Origin: Lenzites betulinus | Lineage: Eukaryota > Basidiomycota > Agaricomycetes > Polyporales > Polyporaceae | Reading direction: 5' to 3' | Length of the DNA stretch: 64,000 nt | Assembly (NCBI GenBank): GCA_022264855.1 | Contig: JABYQU010000057.1 | Coordinates: 159,594 to 223,593, forward strand | Shown: positions 22,292 through 33,427 of the stretch, piece by piece | How the letters are laid out: every line of letters starts with the position of its first letter | Numbering within the stretch: position 1 is the first letter of the stretch | Notes under the pieces: model-generated | Seen by the model: only the letters and a program-made list of their open reading frames with translations | Database searches by the model: none | What the model was told of the DNA's origin: nothing | Position numbers and translations under genes: made by a program

Positions 22292-24422
22292 TTACAGACT
22301 ATCTACGAAGGCACTCATGTTCTCCCTGGCTACGCCGCCCTCGTCCCATTCGCGCTCCACAGCGCGTGAGAACTTCTGCATATTCTCGCGCTTGCGTGCG
22401 CCATCTGCTCCAAACGCCCTCCCCAGCACGTCGCGAACCTCTGCCTTCAGAGCCTCCACCGTTCCGGTGGGCTGACGTCCAGTGCGGTAAATGGGCTTGA
22501 GACCGTTCGAGCCGCTGCGTCCCTCGATGAGCTCGTAGCCCGCTTGGAGGCTATCCGAAACGTGCACGGCGGAAAGCGGCTGGTCGGCACCGAACGGCCA
22601 GAAGATCCTGAAGCATGCGTATATTAGTCGCAAGATGACCGCAAGAAGGCGATGCTTATACATAGGTACCCCTGCCGCGACTGACTCGATGACGCTGTTG
22701 TGGCCGCCATGAGTGAGGAACCATCCGGTAACCTACAGTATACCGCACACACGTTTCGCCGTGTCATCATTAGCGAGGATCAACAACAGTAAGTGAGATA
22801 CGTACAGGATGCTCCAGTATCAGCTGTTGAGGAGTCCAACTTGAGATTAGGCCTTTGGGGTATGAGTCGATCCTCTCCTTTGCAGCCTCCGGAATATCCC
22901 CAGAGGACGACGAGCTCATGATCTGCGTGCCAGGATGGCACTTGTAAGCCGAAGAAGCTAAAACGAGAGCACTACTCACGAAGGGAATATCAAGGTCCAT
23001 AATGACATCTAACACCGACCACAGTTTTTGGACTTCGTCTTCGCCGTGGAACATCGTTCCGAATGATATCTATAGGCAAGCATGAGCACCACCCACACAT
23101 GAAGCGTGTACATTGCTTACATAGAGTAGCGAACGTTCCCCGGATGTAGCCAATGTAGCGTCCAAAAATGCCTGAAATTTGTCGTCGTCCGTGGGCTGCT
23201 CCCTCTTGAGCACTTCCCCGAGGCGAGTAAGTGGCCCGGTGACATAAATACCGCGGGAGGTTTTGCCAAACCACTCTCTCATTGCTGCGACTGCTTCGGC
23301 CTCGTATGTTTCGGAGGTGTACAGGAGCATACCATCGCATGCTTCCAGCATCCTGTGAAGTACGTCCAAATCGCTGTAAACGTGCATCCCAGAGCGAAAA
23401 CCGTGGCATACTCATAAAGGCGGGCGAATACGCTGACAATCATCTGTGGCGGGACGTGAGACTGCGAAGTTGAACGCGTTAGCGACAATGAGTTGGGCAG
23501 ATACTCAGATTATGTACTGACCGGCTGCGGATAGTATTCGTAGTCATACATGGGAGGCATTCCAGGCACCCGTACGACTTCACCTTTCGTCCCTACGTAT
23601 TCCTGATAGACTAATGTGAGGATATGCCATTCGGTCATAAACGAGTGTACATACCCGTAGGATGATATCTGCGAACGGCACGCCTGTCCGGCGAGCTTCT
23701 TCCTCAGCTCTCACGCGGACGTTGCCCTTCCCACAGTATTCCTGTGGGCCGAAGAGATGGAACATTGCTGCTGTGAGCCCCGAACACCAGATGTATACTT
23801 TCACGCTGTTTGCGCTGAGCATCTTGACGGTATGGAATGCCTCTATGCCGAACATCTGCAGCGTTATACGAGTGAGTGTTGAATGGAATTAATAGACTGA
23901 GAAGGTTCATAATCACATCTACGATCACTGCGCAGGGCGACGGGAGGGGTGCGATCTGTGAGCCCGTCTTCTGACACAGTACCGCTTCTCCCGAGATCAG
24001 CTGCTTCCAAGCGACCTCAAAAGCATGGTCAAGCTCGGCGAGTCTATCGAAGTGTGCTTCTCCAAGCGAGAGAATCCTAGGAAGGAGTCAAGTATGATAA
24101 GTCAGCCTGAATAACGCGAAACAACTATAGGAGCGGAGTTACCTGATATGTTCTCCATGGCACTCCTCATCGGAGCCAAGGTTGCGCCTGAGTTCTTCCA
24201 AAGCTCGGTCGAAAAAACTGTTCGTGACGAGAAACGTCACGTCGATAGGACGCAGCTTCACGAGGCGCACAACCAGATTGATGAGGGGGCGGGCATGACC
24301 TGAAGAGCGTGGTGCACTGGCGACGTCAGCTCACTAACAGACATTAGTAGGAGCATGATGGGGTAAGACGAACCCCAAGCTTGAAACGGGTAGGCCACGA
24401 TATGCTTGCGCATTGAGGACAT
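22292..24422 (-). CDS. UDP-glycosyltransferase (GT1 family)
   Basis: A minus-strand gene of about nine exons and roughly 490 residues that should move a sugar from a UDP-sugar to a small lipophilic acceptor. The start ATG at 24422 gives MSSMRKHIVAYPFQAWGHARPLINL, the usual N-terminal acceptor-side motif of GT1 enzymes. The C-terminal half shows the donor-binding (PSPG-like) signature split by introns: SWTPQQLILEHPV, TGWFLTHGGHNSVIE, then SVAAGVPMIFWPFGADQP. A short ISFGTMF strand precedes it. The final exon ends with ENMSAFVDSL. The first intron begins GTTCGT, a weak donor. No signal peptide or C-terminal membrane anchor is visible, which fits fungal soluble UGTs of the glycolipid or xenobiotic type. 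Exon borders in the middle were not all fixed. Confidence 0.88.
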
Positions 24423-26423
24423 GTTGATGATTCAGAGGTGAGTTGAGGTACTGAACGAGTCCTCGCAGAGACCTTATAACACTTTTCAGGCTCTCAGATA
24501 CACTGGTCTGGATGCTGTCGACGGCCCTGGCCCACCTCCTAGGCGTGTCAATATGTCCTACGTGTTAATCAATCATGAAGTTCCGCTCGCTTCATTGCGC
24601 AAAGGAAGGATTTAGAGGGGGGTAGGGGGGTAGGGGAGGGGCGTGGGGGGGGGGGGGGGCGTTGCACGCAGGGTGCGCCGGGAACCACCGAGTGATGCAA
24701 TCCATTTTCGTAAGCAAGGACCTGGTGCGCACTTAGTCTTTTGAGCTCAAACGGGTATATTATACCTGCTGCATACCACGCCAACAGACGGTGCTCATTC
24801 CGTGGCGAGTTTGCGCATTTCAGACAGTCTCGCAGGAGACAGAGCGCGCGCTTAGCTATGTGATCACCACATCCGTGTCGGGTTGAAAAAGACATACGTC
24901 TGGCCGCCTAAAAGGAGACAATTGGTCAAATTTCAATAACGAAAGACATCAGAGTATAAATTACTTGCCGCTGCGCAACGTGATGTGGTGGAAACTGGCT
25001 GCGCAAACGAGCGGGCTGTGTTGATAGGTGTCACCGTTCGCAGAACCAGAATGGCTAACAAGAGTAGATCGCGGGATACGCCCTTTGAATGCCTATGGAT
25101 CTCTTGATGGGGATCCTACGTCGGCGTTGGCCTCGGGGCCGGGCTCGTGTACGACTTACGCAGTCAGGACAACGATAGTCAATTCAGTAACACAGAACTA
25201 CCTCGCACATGTTGGATCGGCGACAGTTATGAGGTGTATGGGTCCTTCCTTCTGAACGCTCGCCTTGCGCAACTTTCACACATTTCGTATAGCTAGCCAC
25301 TGCGGGATCGCTGAGATGGACAATATGCGGCAGCGCGGGAGACTTGTCTGAAATTGGATTGCTGAGTAGTGATTTATCAGCTCTTCCTGCAGTTAGAAAA
25401 AAGAATTCGCTGAGTCGTAAAGTCAGAAGAGCACTCCGACTGAGAGGCTGTGCCACGGTAGCGTGGCCCTCGCCAAAAGGGGAACCAGCGCAGAGCGTCT
25501 AACATGTTCGTTCAATTTCAAGGCCAATGGTTTTCGCCACAGGGTTGCACTGACAGCTGGGGCCCAGGCGCTAGGTAGTTTCCTGATATCAGCTTTAGGC
25601 ATCCTGGTTTATCCGTATTAATAGCTCGGGTTGTGAATGAATTTGGGTCTCCTTGCATCAGGAAAGCCTCCGTGAACCATGGGCCTCATATGGTAACGCA
25701 TGGCTGGATGGAGGCGCTGGAGACACCCCCCATCATATGGAGACAGGGCGTCTCCATCAGTGCCAAAATGAAGACTATGGAGCCTGTCCCACGGCTTTCC
25801 CGCGCAACTCACCAGCGCCGTGCTGCTTTCTTGCCCTTAAATAGATCATGATCACGCTCCAGAAGAGCGTATGTTTATGTTTATGAACGAAAATACGCAG
25901 CTTTCGAGGGATTGTCAACGGGGTGGAGAACGCGTCTCCGTATGGAGGCCCCTGGAGCGTTGGAGACAGGCGTCTCCATCTGGAGGTTTTGGTGTTTCCT
26001 GATGTGGCTTTCGATCGCGGTCCTGGTTCGCCGACGACTGCTGGACTACTGGAGTGGCCAAACTTGAAGTCAGACGGTGCGTGCCATCATGGATACACCT
26101 TGCATTCATTCACTCTTAGGAAGCTAGCAGAGTCCTGCGCAGTACTCTTGGCAGTCGGGCAAGGCATTATGCCCGAGGTGGACACTGCGTCCTTGCCGCT
26201 TGGGGTTGCCGGCGCAGCATCCAGCATCCCACACAGTTTCCAGTGCCCGCCATAGTGCACCACCTTGCGATATTGTGAAGCGGCGCCTTGGGCGAGCGCA
26301 TGTATAAAGTGTGTGCATCGGCGGGAGCCCTCCAGCATCCAACATTCAGTTCGAGTCACTTCTCCTCGAGTCTTCTTTCCACCAGTCGCACCTCTTCTAA
26401 TAATCCCTCTTTACTCATACAAC
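24423..26423. other. Intergenic region with G-tract and hairpins
   Basis: No gene is supported. A run of 15 G lies at 24645-24659 inside a G-rich strand patch starting about 24615. Three short hairpins with a GTCTCC right arm lie between 25737 and 25978. The right end should hold the promoter of the repeat-protein gene. Confidence 0.5.
25737..25978. repeat. Cluster of GGAGAC/GTCTCC hairpins
   Basis: At 25737-25757 ATGGAGAC and GTCTCCAT flank a 5 bp spacer. At 25961-25978 TGGAGAC and GTCTCCA flank 4 bp. A weaker third copy (GGAGA, TCTCC) lies around 25924-25939. Confidence 0.6.
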
Positions 26424-27353
26424 ATGTCGATGCGTCTTGCGACTTTTGTTCTGGCAGCTATGCTCATCACCCAGGGTATGTATTACACATGCATGTCTGC
26501 TCTTGCCCCCAACGCTCACGCATTGCTAGGTTACGCTGCCGCTATTGGCCTCGAGGGCAGAGGTGCCGTGGAGGTCCGACGGACCACGATCAACGCAGGC
26601 ACCCCCGCATTGTTCACGGCTCTCGGGACGCCGACCACCGTGGACGCCTCCGTTCCGGCTAGCTCTACCGTGGACGCCTCCGTTCCGGCCAGCTCTACTG
26701 TGGATGCCTCCGTCCCAGACAGCGTTGCTGTGAACGCTGCTGCTGCTACCAGCTCTACGATAGACTCCTCCGTGCCGGCAAGCTCGGGGGTGGACGCCAC
26801 CGTTCCTGCCAGCTCCACGGTTGATTCTTCCGAGCCCGCCAGTCATACCGCAGACGCTACCGTCCCTGCTAGTTCCACTGTGGATGCTTCAGTCCCCGCC
26901 AGTTCCACCGTCGACGCTTCGGTCCCTGCCAGCTCCACCGTGGACGCTTCGGTTCCCGCCAAACCCACCGTGGACGCTTCAGTCCCTGCTAGCTCTACCA
27001 TCGACGCGTCAGTCCCTGCCAGCTCTACCGTCGACGCTTCAGTCCCGGCCAGTTCTACCGTCGACGCTAGCGTTCCCGCGAACTCCACCGTGGATTCCAG
27101 CGTCCCTGCCAGCTCTGCCGTCGACGCCACTGTCCCCGACAACTCCACGGTGGATTCCTCAGTCCCCGCTGGTTCTACCGTCGATTCCAGCGTCCCCGCT
27201 AGCTCGACCGTGGACTCCAGCGTCCCTGCGAGCTCGACCGTGGATTCCAGCGTCCCCGCGAGCTCGACCGTGGAATCCTCCATCCCGGCAAGCTCTACGG
27301 TGGACTCTTCGGTCCCCGCGACCTCTTCCGTCGACTCCTCCGTCCCTGCCTAA
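26424..27353 (+). CDS. Small secreted protein of 24 decapeptide repeats
   Basis: Two exons (26424-26475, 26530-27353) give 291 residues. The N-terminus (MSMRLATFVLAAMLITQGYA) is a signal peptide, with the intron falling inside it. After about 32 further residues, including an RR pair that could be a Kex2 site, the rest is 24 consecutive ten-residue units of the pattern S-T-V-D-A/S-S-V-P-A-S. The early units favour DASVP and the late ones DSSVP, with a few degenerate units (for example VAVNAAAATS). The mature protein would be acidic, Ser/Thr/Val/Ala-rich, Cys-free, disordered or beta-solenoid-like, and a candidate for dense O-mannosylation. There is no GPI signal at the C-terminus. I do not recognise a family; roles such as cell-wall coat or effector are speculation. 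Confidence 0.8.
   Translation: MSMRLATFVLAAMLITQGMYYTCMSALAPNAHALLGYAAAIGLEGRGAVEVRRTTINAGTPALFTALGTPTTVDASVPASSTVDASVPASSTVDASVPDSVAVNAAAATSSTIDSSVPASSGVDATVPASSTVDSSEPASHTADATVPASSTVDASVPASSTVDASVPASSTVDASVPAKPTVDASVPASSTIDASVPASSTVDASVPASSTVDASVPANSTVDSSVPASSAVDATVPDNSTVDSSVPAGSTVDSSVPASSTVDSSVPASSTVDSSVPASSTVESSIPASSTVDSSVPATSSVDSSVPA
26580..27350 (+). repeat. 30 bp coding minisatellite
   Basis: Twenty-four 30 bp units, each encoding one decapeptide of the secreted protein. Frame is kept throughout, so changes are mostly synonymous or conservative. Confidence 0.85.
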
Positions 27354-28925
27354 ATGGCAACCTGGACGGATCTTTCTGGCGGACAGACACTGCGGGCGTC
27401 GTTTATGACGGGAAGTTTCTGGGTACGGTGAACATGGACTTCAATTCACACTTCTATTCCTCGCGGACCTTACTACATAGGCGTTTTTTTGGGTATTTTG
27501 TTTCGGCAGTACTAGTGGTTGCGTTTTGGCTTCAATAAATGTGGTCTCTGGTATCTACTCGGACTCGGGGTTCACTCAGTTCTATCACGGTATCAATAGG
27601 GACCATCGGGAACCAGACGTATGCTCGAATATGCATTGTGAGAAATTTTACTAGTACTACACCGTTTTGCAGCAATGATTCAAGGTTTGTGCTTCTTGAG
27701 TTCCTATGATCCGATAGCGTTATATCAAGCTGGCCACCCCGTAGAGAAGACCTCTAAGTTGTCGCCAAGTCCCCCAAGCCTGTCCTTCGCGCGCAAGCAG
27801 GTTAACATCACCTCGATGACAACGTTTCTCGTGCGATGCAATTTGCCCGGCACGTCAATGCACCTACGCTAATGAGTCTTTTGACTCGAGAGGGCGTACA
27901 ACGCACGACGCCCACTAGCCCCTAAGCGATTCGACTTGTGCAAGTTCAAAGCAATTGAAAGTCCTGGCATGCCTCGGAGGCGATTTGAGTTTTGCTGTGC
28001 CAGTGCGAGCTCGTGTCCTCCTAGGCTGTGGGTACTTGTAGAACCCTCCTGTACAATCCTGTGCAGTGTGGGCGTGCTTGCTAATGAACTTCGATCCATA
28101 GAAGTCCATAGAGGATAGGCTAGGATAGGGACAAGAGAGATGCCGAATTTCATCTGGCGTCTCGCGAGCAGCACAGTGGTGGCGCAGGGCGCTGCGGGGT
28201 TTCTCCAGGATTTCTGCGCGGGGGCGGGGACGCACTGCGGCGGCCCCGGGGCGGGGGCGGGGGCGCGAACGTTCAGCCGCCCCTGTGGGCGGCCCGCAGC
28301 GGCTCCTGGCACAACAGATACGAACGGGCTGGAAAGGTGCCGTATTTCATCGTGCGAGGACCGGGTGGGGCGCCCATTCATTAAGAGCGTCTGAATGGTA
28401 CGTAATCCCGCTCATCATGGCAGTTGTGGTCATTACTCTCGTTCGTCCACCACCACTAGCAGCCAAATACCAGTTGTGTGCAGTATATGACATAGCCCAT
28501 AAACCTATACCAGCATAGAAAGTGTGCAAGACTTGAATCTCGACTCTAGAGGACCAGCGGGGTGCGGCCGGTGTGCGTGTACATGGGTACGTATCATTTT
28601 GATGCAGACGAATGAACCCCCTCAAAGTTCAATCAGCTGCGGTTTGTGATGCTATTGACAGGACCGTTCTGCACTCAAGTCCAGGCCCCGCACGAAGATC
28701 GTCCAGAAAGAGCCTAGCTAGATCGATTATACTTCCGCTGATTATCGCAGCAGCGGCAAGCTACGCGAGCCTACGCGTTCGTTGACCGTTGACGCAGCTC
28801 CAAGCATTTGCCGCGGTGCCGCGCACAGCGTTGTCAGGCCGTTCGTCGACGTTAGCACTCCGTGGACATATTTCACAAGCTCGTGCTAAGCAGCTCGATG
28901 TTCACGCTCATCCACCACCATCATC
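27354..28925. other. Intergenic region, nothing recognised
   Basis: Contains short frames without family signal and a G/C-rich patch at about 28215-28270. The left part is the 3' UTR of the repeat-protein gene and the right part should hold the promoter of the membrane-protein gene. Confidence 0.4.
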
Positions 28926-30306
28926 ATGCCTCGCCGTAGGAAACTCTGCTGCGGAATTCCTCGCCTGTCTCGCCGGACCAGGGTCTTCATCTACCTCGTT
29001 GTGTTCACTGTGATTCTCTGCGCTGTCTTCGCGGGAGCCTTCTTGATAGCAGGTTTGGTGAGGTCAGATCTGGGCAAGATCATCGACAACGCCGCTCAAG
29101 GCAAGAACGGGGTCAGTCTGAAGCTGAATGTCGCTACCTCTACAGTGATCAGGTCTGATGATGTGCTGGCTTTTCACTGGCGCGTTGAATCCATAGGTTG
29201 CGCTTCTTGGACATGCTTACAATGTCGACATTCCCTCTCGTCAAGCTCAAGTGTCTTGGCTCATACTGGGATGCGGCTCTTTTGCTGCAACAGCTGGGAC
29301 CTACAATTCGAAGTATTGCGGGAGGCTCAACACGGCTGCGGACTTTTACTTCGATGGTGCTTCAACACCGAATACGTCATACGACCCCGACACATCTTTG
29401 CTACACGAAGTCGACAACGACAATCTCTTCTAGTGCGTTTGCTGCATCACAGCGCTACGCTAAATGACTCTTACCGCCCTTTACAATAGCGTGCAAGCTA
29501 CCGTAGAGGGACAGACCGACCATCTACTGGAAGTCACTGCGTGGTATGGCCAGGACCAACAGTACGCATATCCGTTCGACATTTACTACCTCGACACATA
29601 CTTCCAAGCCCTCGACCCTTCCACAAACGCAACGATCCCCACACTCTTCGTCCGCATCGCAGACGCGACCAACAACCTGGAACCGAAGCTCGTGCACAAC
29701 GACAATATTCGCACAGTCAAGGCTATCATAGGAAACGCCACGTCCGCGTTCGGCGTGCAGTATATGTTCCACCGGACCGTGCTCAGCCAGCTCTTCGTGA
29801 TGGTCTTGTTCGTCGTGAACTGGCTCTTGACCGCAGTTGTGGTCTACATCGCCGTCTCTGCGTATGACGGCATGCCGCTCTCCGAGGGCGTCCTCATACT
29901 CCCTCTCAGCGTCGTTCTGACAATACCCGCGCTCCGTGCTTTGTGGGTCGGAGCCCCTGCATTTGGTGCGTGTTCTACCACGATTGCGCTGCGCGTCCTG
30001 TATCATCGACTGACACCTCTCATCCGCACAGGCCTGTTGTTGGGTACGTCCGTCTCGACGCTCCTGTCGTCCAAGCGTCGTTTCACCTATATGGGCGTCC
30101 GCTGACCATCTCCCCGTTCCCGCCGCCCCGCAGACTCCTGTGGGACTTTCCTACAGATGGTCCTTGTCTCCCTCGCGTCAATCTACCTCGTCGTGAACGT
30201 GGGCCTCCGGCGTCCCCAGGCCGCGGCCGACGCCGTCGTCGCGACGCGCGCCGCCGAGGACCACGAGAAGGAGGCGGGCGTCCCGCTCCTCCCGGATTTC
30301 AACTAG
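28926..30306 (+). CDS. DUF4436-family membrane protein
   Basis: Five exons (28926-29144, 29197-29432, 29490-29965, 30032-30043, 30134-30306) join in frame to 371 residues. A hydrophobic segment near the N-terminus (VFIYLVVFTVILCAVFAGAFLIA) follows a basic CC-containing tail. A large extracytosolic domain comes next, ending with QYAYPFDIYYLDTYFQ, and then three further membrane segments near the C-terminus (around LSQLFVMVLFVVNWLL, ILPLSVVLTIPALRALWV and FLQMVLVSLASIYLVVNVGL). The FGVQYMFHRTVLSQLFVM stretch is what I recognise from fungal DUF4436 proteins. Function is unknown. The fourth exon is only 12 nt long and is needed to connect AFG to DSCGTFLQ in frame. The stop follows VPLLPDFN. Confidence 0.85.
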
Positions 30307-31922
30307 CACCGCTCCCGTCGGCCGTGCGCGGATGCGGACGACGCCCGCCTAGCCGACTGCGACGCCGGCACTGCCCTGTGGCTTCGCGACGATCGCGCCC
30401 GCCGCTGGCCAATCTGCGTTGCATGGCGTTCGGTGCGGTGCGGTGCGGGCACGGTGATGGCGACGAGGACAAGAACAAGAACAAGGACGGGTCGCGGCGT
30501 GCGATCGCCATCGATCCTTTGGTCACCGCCGCCTACCCTGGGCCACCTCGGGGCGGAATGTGTGGTCCTGTAATGTGATACGCACGGCGGTGTATGTACG
30601 ACGACGGATCTCTCGGCCATTCCCGTGTATGTAACCCATCCCCGTTGATGGACAACGAACAACAAACGATCTCTTCACGCTTCACACCACCACTAGCCCC
30701 GTGTTGCCCGCGACACTAATGAGTCAACAGTGTCCCGACGAACGACATGGCGCTCCTTTGGCGGACGGCGGAGATGCCTCCCAAGCTCTATGTCCATCTT
30801 ACTCTCCCGTTCCGAGCCACTGATCTCTAATTCGAGATGTCATTACCTAGTGTCCAGCCACAGGCTACAGCGCCCGACGCCCCCTCCTCGCAATCACATC
30901 ATCGCGCGTCGCGCCCCCGCGTCCACCAAAGTGCGAAACCCCCTGAGCCTCCCAACCCAGGCGGTCACCATCCAAATGCGTAGCTGCTGAGTGCCACAAA
31001 GCCCAAGTAAAACCCGCGCCCGACACAGCGTCCATCTACCTACCAATGACATATATCACGCATTACGACCGCTCCACGGCAACCCCCAAGCGAGATCGCG
31101 ATCCCAGCGTCGACGTCGAGCAGTGTGCAGGGGTGCCTCGGCCTTCCGCTCGGGCGGGCGGGACTACTCCGCCGCCGCCGCCACTCATCGACATCCCGCG
31201 CGCCGGCTCTAACACTGGGACCCACAACCGCCCTGTCGGCCTGTCGAGCGTGGGGGCCCCGCTATCAGCACGCGTCGCGCACGCTGTATCACTGTATGGC
31301 GTGCTGTATGCGCATCGCACACGCTCGGACACGAGCCCACGCGCGGAGGGCCCACGCACGCCGCCTGAGACCGTCCCGCGCGCGCGGGCGCCGGGCAGCT
31401 CGGCGATCCCCCTGCTTCGCGTCCAGTACGAGGCGTTCCTAGGGCCTTTTCGTCGGGCGCACACCGCGGGCGGTTCAGCGTGTCACGGTTGTTCTGCGAG
31501 CGTGGCCGAGCGTAGCTACCTGAAGCTGAACTTGACGAGCGGTCCGACGTTCGATGTGCTCCGAGTCGGAGCATCGCGCGTTCCTACGAACACCGACACC
31601 CCCACCAGCACGACGGGATTCTCCCGCGTCGCTTCAGCCTCCAGCCTCGGACTCAGGGGCGAGGGGCCAACTGTGCGCAGACAGTGACACGACCGGAACT
31701 GCCAACACCCGTGCCTAGCAGGACTCGGGCTCGGAGCACTGGAACGATCTGAGGGCTGATTCGACTCGGCTGCGGTCACGACCCGGACCTCGCAGTGGGT
31801 AAGTTTATTGATTACGACTGAACTGCGACCGGGATACGCCGTGAACGCTGCCTGTGCTTTACTCTAATTCTAGTACACACCGCGGCCACAGCGGCTCCAC
31901 ACTGTGCGGACGGACGCTCGCC

Positions 31923-31979
31923 GCGGAGACGCATGCTATCGTCGCGGAGACGCGTGCTATCGTCGCGGACATAGCACAG
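31923..31979. repeat. 21 bp tandem repeat
   Basis: Units at 31923-31943 and 31944-31964 differ at one position (GCATGCT versus GCGTGCT) and are followed by a partial third. Confidence 0.7.
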
Positions 31980-32049
31980 TGTCACAGTCCCACCACGTCG
32001 GGCTCGCCAAGTTCCGGTATGGGCAGCAAGTACTGCGCGGCGCATGCAA

Positions 32050-32286
32050 TGTGTGCACGCGCGCGCATCCGTACAGATCCAACTCGCGCGCGGACGCACA
32101 TTAGTATCACAAGCTTCAGCGTGGAGCCTATGTAGTACGCGCGCACATCTGCACGACGGATCCAACGCCTGTACGGACGCTGTTCATATCACAGACTCTA
32201 GCGTGGAACGTATGTGTGCACCTGCGCGCATCTGCACCACAGATCCACCGCGCGTACGGACGCGGCCCTCCTAATCACAGATTCAG
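32050..32286. repeat. About 80 bp degenerate tandem repeat, three copies
   Basis: Copies start near 32063, 32141 and 32224. Shared landmarks, in order, are GCGC-ATC, a GATCCA core, GTACGGACGC, ATCACAGA and, in the first two, AGCGTGGA. Confidence 0.6.
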
Positions 32287-33427
32287 TAAGGCGGACGCGC
32301 TCCCATGCTGAGTGAGCAGCGCGCCGAACGTATACGCACGCGCGGAATCACTAGTCAGCGTTCGACGTTCGAACGTTCAGCTGCGGTCGCCTCCTAATGC
32401 CAACTCTATCACTCGGGCACGGGCGGACGCTCGACGCTGGACGTGCAGGCGCGGTCGACCGCGTCCGATCTCATCTCGGATACAGTACGTACGCTGGCAG
32501 GCACTAGGCTCCCCCAGCCGCGGGGCTTGACTGCGTACATTTTTAATTGAGCTCCGCGAGAGCAGCGATTCTGTCTGAATTTCGAAACCGCGGCGGGGAG
32601 ACTTGACGCGCTCGCGGTTGCCCTCAAGCCCAGATGAAGACAATGAAACAGAAACACAGCGATAATTATTACATACACTAGAACAAACCACAGACACGAA
32701 CAGACCACGACCATGACATCCGCGACACCGCCGGGGCGCGCGCGGAGCAGTACAGCACGACCGCAAGTCCTTCGTAGCCTAACCGAACGTACCACGAACA
32801 CAAACACAGACGCAAACGCAAACGGGGGGGAGTAGAAGCAGAAGGGGTAAGTAGAATAAAGTTATACAGCGAGAAGGGAACCTATGCAAATAAAAAGCTA
32901 CTACTATCTTGAGAGCGCGAGGAACATGGGGTGAGATGATGGCGACGAGCGAGCGGTGGTGGGGAATGTTGTACTGGGAGCGAGCGACTACAGAAACGAT
33001 GGACACGGACATGCACAGGGGTAACAGGGGTAACAGTAACAGACACGATCCGCGCAGACAGCGGTCAGCGTCCGCACGGGGATACACAGCGATAGAACGT
33101 ATGCGAGGTGGGACAGGAGTCGAGGGTGCAACGGGCAAACGAGCGGCGGGGCGAGAGCGACGGGCACGGGCGAGACGCGGATTAGTACAGTTCAACGACG
33201 AACGGATCGGAGAGCGGACGAGTGGATGGAAAGAAGACGTGCAGTACGGCAGCAGCAGCAGAAGTCCGATGCGGGCCAGACCGAGGCCTGACCGAGTCCG
33301 ACGGCGAGATGTCTAGTATAGAAGCCGGGGGCGGCGTGAGAGCCGCGCGCGCACGCACACTCACCCCGTTCTAACTTCTACGGTCTCGCCGCCGCCACCA
33401 CCGTTGACGCGCGCCCACCGTGACCGC

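Larger units (their letters stand above)
30307..33427. other. Long GC-rich intergenic region with tandem repeats
   Basis: About 3.1 kb without a supportable gene; the open frames here are low-complexity Arg/Ser/Pro translations typical of GC-rich noise. Short tandem repeats lie at 31923-31979 and 32050-32286. The right end contains the 3' UTR of the Mei2-like gene. Confidence 0.45.

Noticed and set aside
26843..27283. Minus-strand 146-residue frame of repeated ELAGTEASTV units
   Set aside because: It is the antisense shadow of the decapeptide-repeat gene; the plus strand has the signal peptide, intron and full repeat register.
26580..27350. CRISPR array
   Set aside because: The regular 30 bp units are contiguous coding repeats without spacers in a eukaryotic gene.
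27869..28381. 170-residue minus-strand frame
   Set aside because: Partly repetitive translation of a GC-rich patch with no recognisable domain or splice support.
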